Numbered from the stretch's first letter, positions 9,123 to 18,043 are shown. The stretch: 64,000 nt of DNA from Streptosporangium album (GCF_014203795.1 NZ_JACHJU010000001.1:682001-746000); one strand, 5' to 3'. Numbers and translations: made by a program. The notes: a model not told the origin generated them from the sequence alone.

Positions 9123-10892
9123 ATGCGTGTATATCTCGGCCTCTCGGCCAAACACCCGGAGACCGGCATCCCGGATGCAATGCTGCACGCCGTCAGGGGC
9201 GCGATCGAGGCCGCGTTCCCCGTCCCCGCGGAGGTCATCAGGTCCCGCGAGTGGCATCGCCCCGGCGTCTCCCTGTTCGCCTGGACCAACGAGCCGGACG
9301 ACTCCCGGCAGCCGGCTCTGCTGGCCACCGGACACGACAGGGTGACCGGGGTGAACGGACATCTGGCCGCTCCCGGCGAGGTCGACCGGCTGGCGGGCAT
9401 GCCGGAGCTGAGCACCGAGGCGGTCGGCGGGTGCTTCTCGGTGTTCCGCGCGAGCGGTCGTGAGCTGTCGGCCGCTACCGCGATCCACCGGGTATGCCCG
9501 GTCTACTACGCCGAGACCCCCGACGTGCACGTGATCGGCAGCCGCGCGCTGCTGGTCCACCTCGCCGCCCGCGGCGACCGGGTCGAGTGGGACGTGCTCG
9601 CGCTGCAGTCGTTGATCCGGCAGGGGTACTTCCTCTCCGACGAGACGCCCTACCTCGGGGTGACCGCGCTGCCGCCGTCCTCGTCCGTCACCGTCGCCGG
9701 CGGCAGCCGTACGATCGCCCGGACTCCGCTCCCCACCGCGGCGCCCGCCCCCACCTCGCGCAGGCAGAAGAAGGCGCTCATCGAGGAGCTGGCCGACGCG
9801 CTGCTCGCGACCGTGGAGCCGCTGCGCGCGGCGGGTGAGCCGGTGAACCTGGCGCTGACGGGCGGCAGGGACAGCCGCCTGGTCGCCGCGGTGCTCCACG
9901 CCGCCAAGGTTCCGTTCCGCGCGACCACCAACGGACTGGACGACCACCCCGACGTGGTCATCGCCGGGCGGATCGCCCGGGCGCTCCGCGTCGAGCACAC
10001 GGTCATCCCCCCGGTCCGCGCGGAGAAGAAGGACGCGATCCTGGTCGAGCACCCGCTCGCGCGGACCTATGAGACGCTGCGCGCCTGCGAGGGCATGACC
10101 TCGGCCTACGAGTCCATCGTCGGCTACCTCCCCTACAACGCCAGGCCGACCATGTCCGGGCAGAGCGGCGAGGTCCTGCGCGCGGGGACCTTCCTGCTGC
10201 TCCAGTCGGATCTGAGCGCCAAGGCGCTGGGCCGCCGGGTGGACGCCACATTCCTGCGTGATCCGGCGCTGTTCGGCGAGGCGGCCAACGCGCACGCCCG
10301 CGAGCTGGCCCGGCCGTGGAAGGAACGGCCGGGGCTGGAGGCGCTCGACCACATGTACGTCTCCTACCGGATCGGCCGCTGGCAGGCCGGCTCCCGGGCG
10401 GGGGCCCTGCGCCGGGGCGATCCGATCTGGCCGTTCCTCGACAACCGGGTGGTGCGCGCGGCGCTGGGCCTCGACCAGACCTGGCGGCTGTCGGAGGAGG
10501 CGATCTACGAGCTCATCTCCGGGTTCGCACCGTCGCTCCGGAACATCCCGATCGAGGGCAAGCCGTGGCGCTTCAGCGTGGGCAGGCGCTACCACCCCTG
10601 GCAGCGGAGGCCACAGTCCCTTACGGCGCCGAAGACCGGTGCCGGCTGGAACTGGCGGACCGGTCCCGGAGAGGCGCTCACGACCGTGCTCCGCGACCAT
10701 GTTCTCGACCACCTCGACCTGCTGGCCCCGATCGTCAACCCCGACGAGGTCCGCGGGCTGTTCGCCGGACCGGTGCTCAAGAAGCCCACCCAGGCCTGGC
10801 ACCTCTACACCGTGGCCACGATGCTGGCCGGCGCCTACCCCGGAAAGGCACCCGAGGGTCTCGCCCCCATCCGCGTGCCCATCCCCTCGTGA
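9123..10892 (+). CDS. Asparagine-synthetase-like protein lacking the glutaminase cysteine
   Basis: A 589-residue protein with the two-domain layout of AsnB relatives. The N-terminal half resembles the Ntn glutaminase fold, but the protein begins MRVYLGLS with no Cys at position 2, so glutamine hydrolysis is not expected. The C-terminal half carries an ATP-pyrophosphatase loop LALTGGRDSR (canonical SGGxDS, here Thr for Ser), a second region PTMSGQSGEVLRA and a late IWPFLDNRVVRAALG. This is the pattern of beta-lactam synthetases, lasso cyclases and other amide-forming AsnB derivatives. No lasso precursor, PqqD-like or protease gene is next to it. Its stop overlaps the start of an AraC gene (GTGA), so the two are co-expressed. 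Confidence 0.8.
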   Translation: MRVYLGLSAKHPETGIPDAMLHAVRGAIEAAFPVPAEVIRSREWHRPGVSLFAWTNEPDDSRQPALLATGHDRVTGVNGHLAAPGEVDRLAGMPELSTEAVGGCFSVFRASGRELSAATAIHRVCPVYYAETPDVHVIGSRALLVHLAARGDRVEWDVLALQSLIRQGYFLSDETPYLGVTALPPSSSVTVAGGSRTIARTPLPTAAPAPTSRRQKKALIEELADALLATVEPLRAAGEPVNLALTGGRDSRLVAAVLHAAKVPFRATTNGLDDHPDVVIAGRIARALRVEHTVIPPVRAEKKDAILVEHPLARTYETLRACEGMTSAYESIVGYLPYNARPTMSGQSGEVLRAGTFLLLQSDLSAKALGRRVDATFLRDPALFGEAANAHARELARPWKERPGLEALDHMYVSYRIGRWQAGSRAGALRRGDPIWPFLDNRVVRAALGLDQTWRLSEEAIYELISGFAPSLRNIPIEGKPWRFSVGRRYHPWQRRPQSLTAPKTGAGWNWRTGPGEALTTVLRDHVLDHLDLLAPIVNPDEVRGLFAGPVLKKPTQAWHLYTVATMLAGAYPGKAPEGLAPIRVPIPS

Positions 10893-11695
10893 CCTCCCTG
10901 CCAGAGCGCGTCGGGGCTCCCGCCGACGACACGCGGGGCATCCTCAATGCGGGCGCGGCCCGTTTCCGCTACGACCGTCACGCCTGCCACCCCTCGCTCT
11001 CCCCTTTCGTGGAGCACCACTGGATCATCCGCTGGGACCTGGAGGAACCGTACGAGCAGCGGGTCGTCTCGCATCCGTCGGTGAACCTCGTCTTCCAGGA
11101 ACGGGGCTCCCAGGTGGCAGGGGTGATCACAGGCGACTACCTGGAGACTCTGACAGGCGCCGGTGTCGTGGTGGCCACCCGCTTCCACCCCGGCGGTTTC
11201 CGCCCCTTCGTCGGCGCCCCGGTCTCCACGATCACCGACCGTTCCGTGCCCGTCGCGGAGATCTTCGGCGCCCCGGCCGACGTGACCGCCCGGGCCGTGC
11301 TCGCGGCCTCCGACGCCGAGGCCGTCGCCCTGTTGGACGCCTTGCTCCTGCTACGGCTCCCGCCTCGCGATCCGGTCGCCGAGCACGTGAGCGCTCTCGT
11401 CGCCTGGATCGCGGAGCACCCCGGGATCACCCGCGTCGACGATCTGGCCGCCCTGCACGGCACGACCGTGCGGACCCTGCAGCGCCTGTTCGACGAATAT
11501 GTCGGTGTGCCTCCCAAATGGGTGATCCGCCGCTACCGCATCCACGAGGCCGCCGAGCGCGCGACCACCGCCACCGACTGGTCCCGCCTGGCGTACGACC
11601 TCGGCTACAGCGACCAGTCCCACTTCACCCGCGACTTCACCTCCGTCGTCGGAGTCCCTCCCACCGCCTACGCACGCACCGTCAGGTCCGGCTGA
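10889..11695 (+). CDS. AraC-family transcriptional regulator
   Basis: A 268-residue regulator. The N-terminal half looks like the small ligand domain often seen before HTH_18 in actinobacteria (LSPFVEHHWIIRWDL, VVATRFHPGGFRPF). The C-terminal half holds two helix-turn-helix motifs: DDLAALHGTTVRTLQRLF and the signature LAYDLGYSDQSHFTRDFTSV followed by VGVPPTAY. The GTG start overlaps the asparagine-synthetase-like gene, so it may control that gene. The effector cannot be inferred. Confidence 0.9.
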   Translation: MTSLPERVGAPADDTRGILNAGAARFRYDRHACHPSLSPFVEHHWIIRWDLEEPYEQRVVSHPSVNLVFQERGSQVAGVITGDYLETLTGAGVVVATRFHPGGFRPFVGAPVSTITDRSVPVAEIFGAPADVTARAVLAASDAEAVALLDALLLLRLPPRDPVAEHVSALVAWIAEHPGITRVDDLAALHGTTVRTLQRLFDEYVGVPPKWVIRRYRIHEAAERATTATDWSRLAYDLGYSDQSHFTRDFTSVVGVPPTAYARTVRSG

Positions 11696-11705
11696 CCTCC
11701 CGGCA

Positions 11706-12167
11706 TCAAGGCTGGGCACCGGTCGACGCCGGGCCCGTCTGGGCGATGCGGTCGAGGAAGCCGTTGATGAGTGCCAGTTCGGCGGGGCTGTAGTCGGCGA
11801 GGACAGCCGTGAAGTGCCGGCCCTGCTCCGTGTAGAGCGGCGCCAGCTCCGTCGCGGACTTGTCCTCATCGAGGACGACGAGGACTTTGCGGCGGTCGGC
11901 CATGTCGCGTTCCCGGTGGACGAAACCCCTTTTCTCCAGCCGGTCGACGACTCCGGTCACCGCACCGGTGCTGAAGCCCGTCAGCTGGGACAGGCGTCCG
12001 GGGGTGAGGGGCCCGTTCAGCTCCAGCAGGTGCAGAAACTGACCGTCGCTGGGGCTCAGCCCGATGATATCGGCCGTCCGGGCGTTGAGAAGCACCGTGT
12101 TCACGATCACTTGCCGTAGCGACCGAGCGACCGCTTCCACCGCCGATCGCCGCTCCACATCACTCAC
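11706..12167 (-). CDS. MarR-family transcriptional regulator
   Basis: A 153-residue winged-helix protein: GLSPSDGQFLHLLELNGPLT, then LSQLTGFSTGAVTGVVDRLE as recognition helix and the wing KRGFVHRERDMADRRKV, all canonical for MarR. The GTG at 12167 is chosen because coherent family homology starts there; the open frame extends further upstream but with random-looking residues. Convergent with the AraC gene (10-bp gap). The upstream 12170-12240 stretch is AT-richer and has a repeated GAGATACTCT/GAGACTCTC element that could be an autoregulatory site; this is speculative. Confidence 0.85.
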   Translation of the reverse strand: MSDVERRSAVEAVARSLRQVIVNTVLLNARTADIIGLSPSDGQFLHLLELNGPLTPGRLSQLTGFSTGAVTGVVDRLEKRGFVHRERDMADRRKVLVVLDEDKSATELAPLYTEQGRHFTAVLADYSPAELALINGFLDRIAQTGPASTGAQP

Positions 12168-12342
12168 AGCATGGCAGCTCTCTCTCAAGGTGAGATACTC
12201 TACGTGCGAGACTCTCGGGAAAGTAAATTCTAGACGGAGGCCGCGCCAACGAGTGAGTCCACCCCGCATGCCACCGTGATCGGTGCGGGGGCCGACGGCC
12301 CGGCCCCGGCCAGGGCCCGCCGAGGCCGACTGGGAGGAGCCG

Positions 12343-12588
12343 GTGAGCCGGACGGGCGACCAGCCACCGGGCCTCGCCGTCACGGGTTCCGGCACGCGCG
12401 ACGAGGCCGTCGCGTGCGTCAACGACCACTGGTCCGCCTCTGACGGAGACGGCCCCCGCGTCTGGATCGTCGGTCTCGACCTTGCCTACCACGAGGACCC
12501 CGAGTACTGGGCGCACACCATTTACCATGGCGCCGGTTCCTCCTGGTGGAGGCTGGACGGCCCATCCGGGCCTCTCCCGCCTCCGTGA
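12343..12588 (+). CDS. Small hypothetical protein
   Basis: An 81-residue frame from a GTG preceded by GGAGGA four bases upstream. Residues such as RVWIVGLDLAYHEDPEYWAH and GAGSSWWRLDG look protein-like (aromatic and acidic mixture), but I do not recognise a family. It is divergent from the MarR gene and ends seven bases before the convergent kinase stop. An in-frame GTG at 12283 would add 20 low-complexity residues. Moderate to low certainty. Confidence 0.35.
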   Translation: MSRTGDQPPGLAVTGSGTRDEAVACVNDHWSASDGDGPRVWIVGLDLAYHEDPEYWAHTIYHGAGSSWWRLDGPSGPLPPP

Positions 12589-12594
12589 GATCGG

Positions 12595-13515
12595 TCAGGT
12601 GAAAGGCCTTCTCCAGCGCCTGCGCCAACCGCTTCCCACCAACCGGTTCCACCTTGCCCTCCGTCGGGTGAACCCGGCGGCCGCTTCAAGGAAGTCACGC
12701 TCGGTGAGCAGCCGTGCGACGTCGAGCCCTTTGCCGCCGCTTACCAGGGAGAGCAGCAGCGCCCGCGCGGTGGGACGTCCGAACGGGTCCTTCCTGAGCG
12801 CGGCGGCCACCAGCGGGCGCAGCGTGTCGGGCAGCACGTTCAGGTCCGGGTTCACCGACAGCACCCGGTGCATGATCCCGCCCAGGCTCTCCGCCTCGAA
12901 CGGGTCGGTGCCGGCCGCCGCGTACATCACGATGCACCCCCAGGCGAACACATCGGCGGGGGCCCCGGCCCGCTGCCCGGTGAAGACCTCGGGCGCCGTA
13001 CAGGTCGGCGTACCCGTCATCAGCCCGGTCACGGTCAGTGACATCTCCCTGGTCCCGGCGATACCGAAGTCGATCACTCGTGGGCCGTCCGGGCCGAGCA
13101 GTACGTTGTCCGGCTTCAGATCCCCATGGACCACTCCGGCATCGTGGATCGCCGTCAGCGCCGCCGCGATGGCCGTAGCGAGCCGGTGTAGGTCGCCGTC
13201 GGCGAACCTGCGCCCCCCGGTTATGGCCTTGCGTAGATTCGGCCCTTCCACGTACTCGCTGACGATGTACGGCCGTGGCCCGTCGAGGTGGACGTCGATC
13301 ACGCTTGCCGTACAGAAAGAGGCGACCCGCTGCGCGGCCGTGGCCTCGCGCCCGAGCTGCGCGGCCTGATCACCATGCAATACCTTGATCACCACTCGGC
13401 GGCCGTCCTCGGCGTACGCCTCGTAGACCACCCACTGGCCGCCCGCACCCAGCCGGCCGGCCAGCCGGTACTCTCCGAGCCGCTGCGGATCCCCGTCAGG
13501 CAGCGCCGTCGCCAT
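12595..13515 (-). CDS. Serine/threonine protein kinase, short, with HGD catalytic loop
   Basis: A 306-residue Hanks-type kinase. Glycine loop GRLGAGGQWVVYEA, VAIK-type lysine in RVVIKVLHG, catalytic loop VHGDLKPDNVLL with Gly replacing the Arg of HRD, magnesium loop IDFGIAG, and activation-segment end TPTCTAPE. The helical C-lobe includes ADVFAWGCIVMYAAAG. Unlike most actinobacterial kinases it has no juxtamembrane linker, membrane helix or sensor domain; the tail RRRARWNRLVGSGWRRR is very basic. It may be naturally soluble or a shortened gene. Lack of Arg in HRD usually means activity does not depend on activation-loop phosphorylation. Confidence 0.85.
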   Translation of the reverse strand: MATALPDGDPQRLGEYRLAGRLGAGGQWVVYEAYAEDGRRVVIKVLHGDQAAQLGREATAAQRVASFCTASVIDVHLDGPRPYIVSEYVEGPNLRKAITGGRRFADGDLHRLATAIAAALTAIHDAGVVHGDLKPDNVLLGPDGPRVIDFGIAGTREMSLTVTGLMTGTPTCTAPEVFTGQRAGAPADVFAWGCIVMYAAAGTDPFEAESLGGIMHRVLSVNPDLNVLPDTLRPLVAAALRKDPFGRPTARALLLSLVSGGKGLDVARLLTERDFLEAAAGFTRRRARWNRLVGSGWRRRWRRPFT

Positions 13516-13751
13516 GCCACCACCCCGTCACTCGCGGCCCTTGATGGCTTTGATGCGCAGTGGTGGTACAAGGTTCAGTTTTTGGCCCCCCTTTCCAACC
13601 GTCCTTTACCTACCTCCGCTCTTGGTGACCGTCCGCGCCTTCTTGCACGGCCAGGGCGGCAAGCTCGTCGCATGGCGGGCGCTCAGCCCCGCCCGTGGCA
13701 CCCGGGGATCATCCCGCGACCGCTGTCAGACCGGGATCACTGCCGGCGCTC
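13516..13751. other. Intergenic stretch between kinase and IS element
   Basis: Upstream region of the kinase gene, presumably holding its promoter, joined to the left end of the IS1380-type element. I see no convincing gene or repeat here. Confidence 0.4.
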
Positions 13752-15505
13752 AGCCTGAATCCACCGAGCGTCTTTGAATGATCGTTTCTAAGTTCGATTC
13801 CTCCATGAGGGCCGTTTCTCTCGGTGTTCGGCAGGTGGAGTCCTGTTTTCGGGCGTGATGGGGCCGCCGCTGGCGGGTTCTGCGGCTTGTCCGGGTCATG
13901 CGGTTCGGGGCGGTCGGTGGCGGTGTCGCCGGTGGCTGGGTAGGCCGTCAAGGTGCTGGCGGGGTGGTGCCTGTGAGATGGGATATCAAGCGGCTCGGGC
14001 GAGCGGTGGCGAGCGAAGCGCGTCGAAGAGGTTCATCCAGGCGGGCTGCCAGGGCCAGTGGCCGGGCAGGTGGAGGGTGATATGGCCGCGCCCGTGCCGG
14101 GCGAGGCGGGCGGGTACGGCGATGAGGTGGCGGCGCAGAGTGGCTCCACGTGCTCGTGCGCAGCGGGCTCCGGACAGGCAACCGGCGGCGCGGAGCAGGT
14201 TGTGGCTGATCGTGGCCAGTGCCAGCCAGGCGGCGTTGGCCGCGAAATTACCGGAGGGCAGGTGAGCCAGCGGCCCGGAGATCAGATCGGCGAAGATCTG
14301 CTCGATGATCGCGTGATCACGATGCTGTCCTTCGGCCTGGATCAGCTCATACGGAGTGTCGGTGAACACGGCGTGGTAGCGATAGCACGGGTGGTGGCCG
14401 GGGTCGGTCTGCTCACCCAGTCGTTTGACCCGGCGCACGATCAGGCGGGCGGTTACGGCCTGCCCCTTCTTGGAGGTGAACGCGGTGTAGCGGGTCTCGG
14501 CGACCTCGGCATCGGAGATCCACTGCCCGGATTCCTCGTCCAAGATGGCGTTGGGGTAGCTGATCGGGGTCCAGGCGCCCTGGGGGATCGCGGCGATCGC
14601 CGCCTTGATTTTGGGGTCCATCTTCGCGGTGAAGGAGAACCGGACATCGGCTCGCCGGCAGGCGCCGATGACCTTGGCGCTGTAGTAGGCCGCATCGCCT
14701 CGGCAGAGCAGGATGCCGGTGGCTCCGGCCTCCCGGGCCGTATTGATCGACTCGGTCACGAAGGTGTCTGCGCCGCGGGCGGAGTTGGCGGTGCCGCCGC
14801 GCAACCGACTGGCGGTGATGACCGGGGCGGCCAGTGGGGTGGACAGGGCCGAGGCGAGCACGTTGAGACCGCGGACCCGCAGGCTCTTGCCTTGAATCTT
14901 GGTGTGCCCGAACCCGGCGCCCTGTTTGGTCGGCCCGTAAATCCGTTTTTGCATCGAGTCCAGATCGAGGAACGCCAGCACGTCCACGCCGGGCAGCAGC
15001 GGTGTGTGCGCGGCCAGACGGGCCAGCAGGCGGCGGCCGACCTTCCCGATCTGCCGCACGTTGCCCCACGTCAGACAGCGCAGAAACGACCCGAGCGTGG
15101 AGGGGGCGCGGATCCCGGCAAACAACTTATCCATCCCGCCGTGGCGCAGCACGTCCAGATCATCGATGCTGTCGGCCCCGGCGATCATCCCGGCCACGAT
15201 CGAGCCGATTTTCAGCGGGGCATTCACCCCGAGTCGGTCGGCGATGGTCACGTGCTCCTGAGCCAGACCGGCCAGGTCACAGCGCTCGGCCAGGCGCATC
15301 ACCGGCAGCAGGCCTGCGTAGGCGACCGTGTGCTGGTCATCGAAGATCGCATGGGTGTGGGCGGGAGCGTGAGACAATCGCACTTACGACGTGCCCTCTT
15401 GATTCGGCGGCTGGAAGCGTAGAGAACTCCCATCCTGCCAGGTCAGAGGGCATCGTCATGTCTACGGTCCAGCCCTCACCTGATAACGCTCGGTGGATTC
15501 AGGCT
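13752..15505 (-). mobile_element. IS1380-type insertion sequence, apparently complete
   Basis: A 1754-bp element carrying one full transposase gene and bounded by perfect 20-bp terminal inverted repeats: AGCCTGAATCCACCGAGCGT at 13752-13771 and its reverse complement at 15486-15505. Outside the repeats the flanks (GCGCTC left, CAGGCC right) do not show an obvious target duplication, so either the element is old, the host site rearranged, or the true tip differs by a base or two. A stretch of about 215 bp lies between the left repeat and the transposase stop. Confidence 0.88.
13986..15383 (-). CDS. IS1380-family transposase
   Basis: A 465-residue DDE transposase, uninterrupted. Features in order: an N-terminal HTH-like part, VLAFLDLDSMQKRIYG with the first Asp, LLCRGDAAYYSAKVIGACR with the second Asp, and HRDHAIIEQIFADLISGPL with the acidic third residue, followed by the typical SGNFAANAAWLALATISHN C-terminal region. 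Length agrees with IS1380 transposases. GTG start at 15383 lies about 100 bp inside the right inverted repeat, leaving room for a promoter. Likely functional. Confidence 0.92.
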   Translation of the reverse strand: MRLSHAPAHTHAIFDDQHTVAYAGLLPVMRLAERCDLAGLAQEHVTIADRLGVNAPLKIGSIVAGMIAGADSIDDLDVLRHGGMDKLFAGIRAPSTLGSFLRCLTWGNVRQIGKVGRRLLARLAAHTPLLPGVDVLAFLDLDSMQKRIYGPTKQGAGFGHTKIQGKSLRVRGLNVLASALSTPLAAPVITASRLRGGTANSARGADTFVTESINTAREAGATGILLCRGDAAYYSAKVIGACRRADVRFSFTAKMDPKIKAAIAAIPQGAWTPISYPNAILDEESGQWISDAEVAETRYTAFTSKKGQAVTARLIVRRVKRLGEQTDPGHHPCYRYHAVFTDTPYELIQAEGQHRDHAIIEQIFADLISGPLAHLPSGNFAANAAWLALATISHNLLRAAGCLSGARCARARGATLRRHLIAVPARLARHGRGHITLHLPGHWPWQPAWMNLFDALRSPPLARAA

Positions 15506-15664
15506 CAGGCCTGTTGAGCGCTTACAGCACAGGGCTCTCACTTGGACAAACGTGCCTTACCGCTGGATTTTGGTCCGATGTTCCTCACGGGCCGGTTCCA
15601 CATACAAGATTTCGGTCATCCGCAGGCGCGAACTTTTATCGCCGCGGGCGCATCCAACTCAAAC

Positions 15665-16252
15665 ATGAGAAGACTTCAGCAGAAAATCGCCCTCTCCGCT
15701 CTGACCCTTGTCTCAGCTGGAACACTGACCGTGTCGCCTGCCCACGCGACCGCTACCGGCCATGCCGGCTGCCCCACTCCCACCAAGGCAGAGGTCGAAC
15801 GGTCCAATGCGTCCGCGTCCGACCAGCCGCCGAGGGGCGTCACCGCCATCAAAGGGGTCCGCGTCAACCACATACCGAAGGGCTTTTCCCAGGGACAGAC
15901 CGTCATCAACAGACACAACGGCATCAGCGAGTACGGCTACCAATGGGTGGACAATCGCGACGATGTGGATCGGAAGCATCGGGCTCTATGGGTGCGGGTG
16001 GTCTGCTGGCCGAACGTCCAAAAGCTCTCACAGCTGAGAAACGCTCCGTTCGATCTCGGCAGGTTCTCGGGTGACGTGAGGACCGCAAAGATCGGCGGTC
16101 GCGAGACGCTCACCCAGCAAGGCGACGGCGCACTCGGGCACGGGCAGTATGTCGGCTGGGTGGAACGGAAGGGCACGGTGGTCACCGTGATGGCCAGCCA
16201 ACCGCTCGTCCCGGAGCTTAGCAAGATCATCAAGGGGATCCAGCTACCCTGA
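15665..16252 (+). CDS. Secreted protein of unknown function
   Basis: A 195-residue precursor with a clear Sec signal: MRRLQQKIALSALTLVSAG, hydrophobic core and cleavage site AHA before TATG. The mature part contains KGVRVNHIPKGFSQG, then EYGYQW, LWVRVVCWP and GYVGWV-like segments, with two Cys. I do not recognise the family. ATG 15665 is chosen because it starts the signal peptide; the frame is open to 15542. It lies directly outside the right end of the IS element, so its promoter may be affected by the insertion. It points toward the collagen-like gene, which is also exported. Confidence 0.7.
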   Translation: MRRLQQKIALSALTLVSAGTLTVSPAHATATGHAGCPTPTKAEVERSNASASDQPPRGVTAIKGVRVNHIPKGFSQGQTVINRHNGISEYGYQWVDNRDDVDRKHRALWVRVVCWPNVQKLSQLRNAPFDLGRFSGDVRTAKIGGRETLTQQGDGALGHGQYVGWVERKGTVVTVMASQPLVPELSKIIKGIQLP

Positions 16253-16523
16253 GTCGGATACCTTGCCCGCATTCCACGTAATTCTACAGAAAGTGCGGAT
16301 ACCGCTCCACATTGGACGAGTGTGGGCCACTTGTTCCAACTAGTTAGCACGACGAGTAAATTGAGCATTACATGGCGATCCGAATTGGCGGTGAGCAAAG
16401 AAACGCGCACATACCGCCAAGCATGTCCACTAATTTAGAGTGGCACTTCTATTACTCTCACCCGACCATTCAAAGAATGGCCTGAGAGCGTTTTCCTGGA
16501 ATGCGATGGGATAGACAAGACAT

Positions 16524-17894
16524 GTGTCTACTCTCATGAAACGGACCCTTGCGGGCGGCGCCCTCGCCGGGGCCTTCCTTCTTCTGCACTCCCCTGTCCC
16601 TGCCTCCGCCTCTGCCGATTCACGGCTTATGGCATCAACGCAGGGCCGTTACGGAGCAACCGGGCTTATCGATTATTCATCGCCGGATCCCTGCCTCCTG
16701 CACTACCTCGCCGTCTGCCAGAGTGTCGTCGCCATGCCCCAGATGGTGCACTCGTATAACGTCTGGGACACCCAGGTAGTTGCCCCCACCTCGTCGACAC
16801 CGCTCATGGACCAAACGGGTTACATCCCCCTGTGCAGGCGAATCGGCCTGCCGATCTCCCTCTGCAAGATCCCTGCGGGACCGCCTGGTCCCGCAGGACC
16901 GCAGGGCCCGGCAGGCCCGGCAGGTGCCGACGGCCTTCCCGGACCGCAGGGCCCCGCTGGACCCGCGGGCGCCGACGGCCTTCCCGGACCGGCAGGCGTG
17001 GACGGCCTCCCCGGACCGCAGGGTCTTCCCGGCCCCGCGGGCGCCGACGGCCTTCCCGGACCGGCAGGCGTGGACGGCCTCCCCGGACCGCAGGGTCTTC
17101 CCGGCCCCGCAGGCGCCGACGGCCTCCCCGGACCGCAAGGACCGGCAGGACCGCAGGGACCGGCAGGACCCGCGGGCGCCGACGGCCTTCCCGGCCCCGC
17201 AGGCCCGGCAGGTGCCGACGGCCTTCCCGGACCGGCAGGCATAGACGGCCTCCCCGGACCGCAGGGTCTTCCCGGCCCCGCAGGCGCCGACGGCCTCCCC
17301 GGCCCCGCAGGCCCGGCAGGTGCCGACGGCCTTCCCGGACCGCAGGGCCCCGCTGGACCCGCGGGCGCCGACGGCCTTCCCGGACCGGCAGGCGTGGACG
17401 GCCTCCCCGGACCGCAGGGTCTTCCCGGCCCTGCAGGCGCCGACGGCCTCCCCGGACCGCAAGGACCGGCAGGGCCACAGGGACCAGAAGGACCGCAGGG
17501 ACCAGAAGGACCGCAGGGACCGGCAGGACCCGCGGGCGCCGACGGCCTCCCCGGATTCACGGGACCGCAAGGGCCCGAAGGCCCCACAGGCCCCACGGGT
17601 CCCCAGGGGCTTCCCGGACCCACAGGTTCCATAGGTGCCACAGGACCCACCGGACCGGCGGGTCCGCAGGGACCGCAAGGGCCGCAAGGACCGCAGGGAC
17701 CGCAGGGACCGCAAGGACCGCAGGGGCCACAGGGTCTGCCCGGCACGCCGGGCACGACAAGTGCGCCGGGCACGACGGGCGCGCCAGAGGCGACGGGTGT
17801 GACGGGCGTATCGGTTCTCGGGCCCCTGGCCTTCTGCCCGACCGTGGCCATCTGCTCGCCCATGGTCGTCTGCGCCCCTGCAGAGATCTGCTGA
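16524..17894 (+). CDS. Secreted collagen-like protein with Gly-X-Y repeats and Cys-rich tail
   Basis: About 456 residues. A Sec signal ([19 protein letters not shown], cleavage near ASA) leads to a non-repetitive head of about 85 residues with four Cys. From residue 119 (base 16878) to about 410 there is an almost unbroken Gly-X-Y run built from [14 protein letters not shown] modules of 12, 15, 21, 24 and 33 residues, then a run of GPQ triplets. The tail is [20 protein letters not shown]. Bacterial collagen-like proteins form extracellular triple helices; the Cys-containing ends could cross-link trimers. GTG 16524 or ATG 16536 could be the start; the latter begins the signal peptide directly. 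A strong terminator follows at 18005. Confidence 0.88.
   Translation: MSTLMKRTLAGGALAGAFLLLHSPVPASASADSRLMASTQGRYGATGLIDYSSPDPCLLHYLAVCQSVVAMPQMVHSYNVWDTQVVAPTSSTPLMDQTGYIPLCRRIGLPISLCKIPAGPPGPAGPQGPAGPAGADGLPGPQGPAGPAGADGLPGPAGVDGLPGPQGLPGPAGADGLPGPAGVDGLPGPQGLPGPAGADGLPGPQGPAGPQGPAGPAGADGLPGPAGPAGADGLPGPAGIDGLPGPQGLPGPAGADGLPGPAGPAGADGLPGPQGPAGPAGADGLPGPAGVDGLPGPQGLPGPAGADGLPGPQGPAGPQGPEGPQGPEGPQGPAGPAGADGLPGFTGPQGPEGPTGPTGPQGLPGPTGSIGATGPTGPAGPQGPQGPQGPQGPQGPQGPQGPQGLPGTPGTTSAPGTTGAPEATGVTGVSVLGPLAFCPTVAICSPMVVCAPAEIC
16878..17765 (+). repeat. Tandem DNA repeats encoding Gly-X-Y modules
   Basis: Near-identical units of mainly 72 bp (24 codons: [10 protein letters not shown], then [14 protein letters not shown]) recur with shorter 36- and 45-bp variants and end in 9-bp GPQ repeats. 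DNA conservation exceeds what the protein needs, for example the same codons for Leu-Pro and Gly-Pro, so recent duplication or slippage is likely and copy number may vary between strains. Confidence 0.85.
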
Positions 17895-18004
17895 GGTCTC
17901 TGCGGGCCTGATCGATTCCCGTCCCGGCGGGCCGCTCCTGCGGCCTCCGCCCGGAGCGGCGTCCAGAGTGGCCCAGTGGTACAGATGGTAAGCAGTTAGG
18001 ACAT

Positions 18005-18043
18005 GGAGAGGTGCGGGGCCGTCGCCCCGCACCTCTCCTTTTT
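18005..18043 (+). terminator. Rho-independent terminator after the collagen-like gene
   Basis: A 15-bp GC-rich stem (18005-18019 with 18024-18038), four-base loop, then TTTTT. The stem begins 110 bp past the stop codon at 17894. Confidence 0.9.

Noticed and set aside
9123..11695. Lasso-peptide biosynthetic cluster
   Set aside because: Only a cyclase-like AsnB homologue is present; no precursor, RRE or protease gene is found within 10 kb.
14058..15422. 454-residue plus-strand frame inside the IS element
   Set aside because: Antisense shadow of the IS1380 transposase, which has clear DDE motifs on the minus strand.
16878..17765. Possible CRISPR array from regularly repeated DNA
   Set aside because: Repeats are in frame, of variable length and without unique spacers; they encode Gly-X-Y.
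17960..18005. tRNA-like stretch after the collagen-like gene
   Set aside because: No cloverleaf can be formed; it is only the spacer before the terminator.
16677..18032. Long minus-strand frames over the collagen-like gene, including a GPxGP-rich one
   Set aside because: Reverse complement of Gly-Pro codons again yields Gly/Pro/Ala codons; no start signal, no signal peptide, and the terminator fits only the plus strand.
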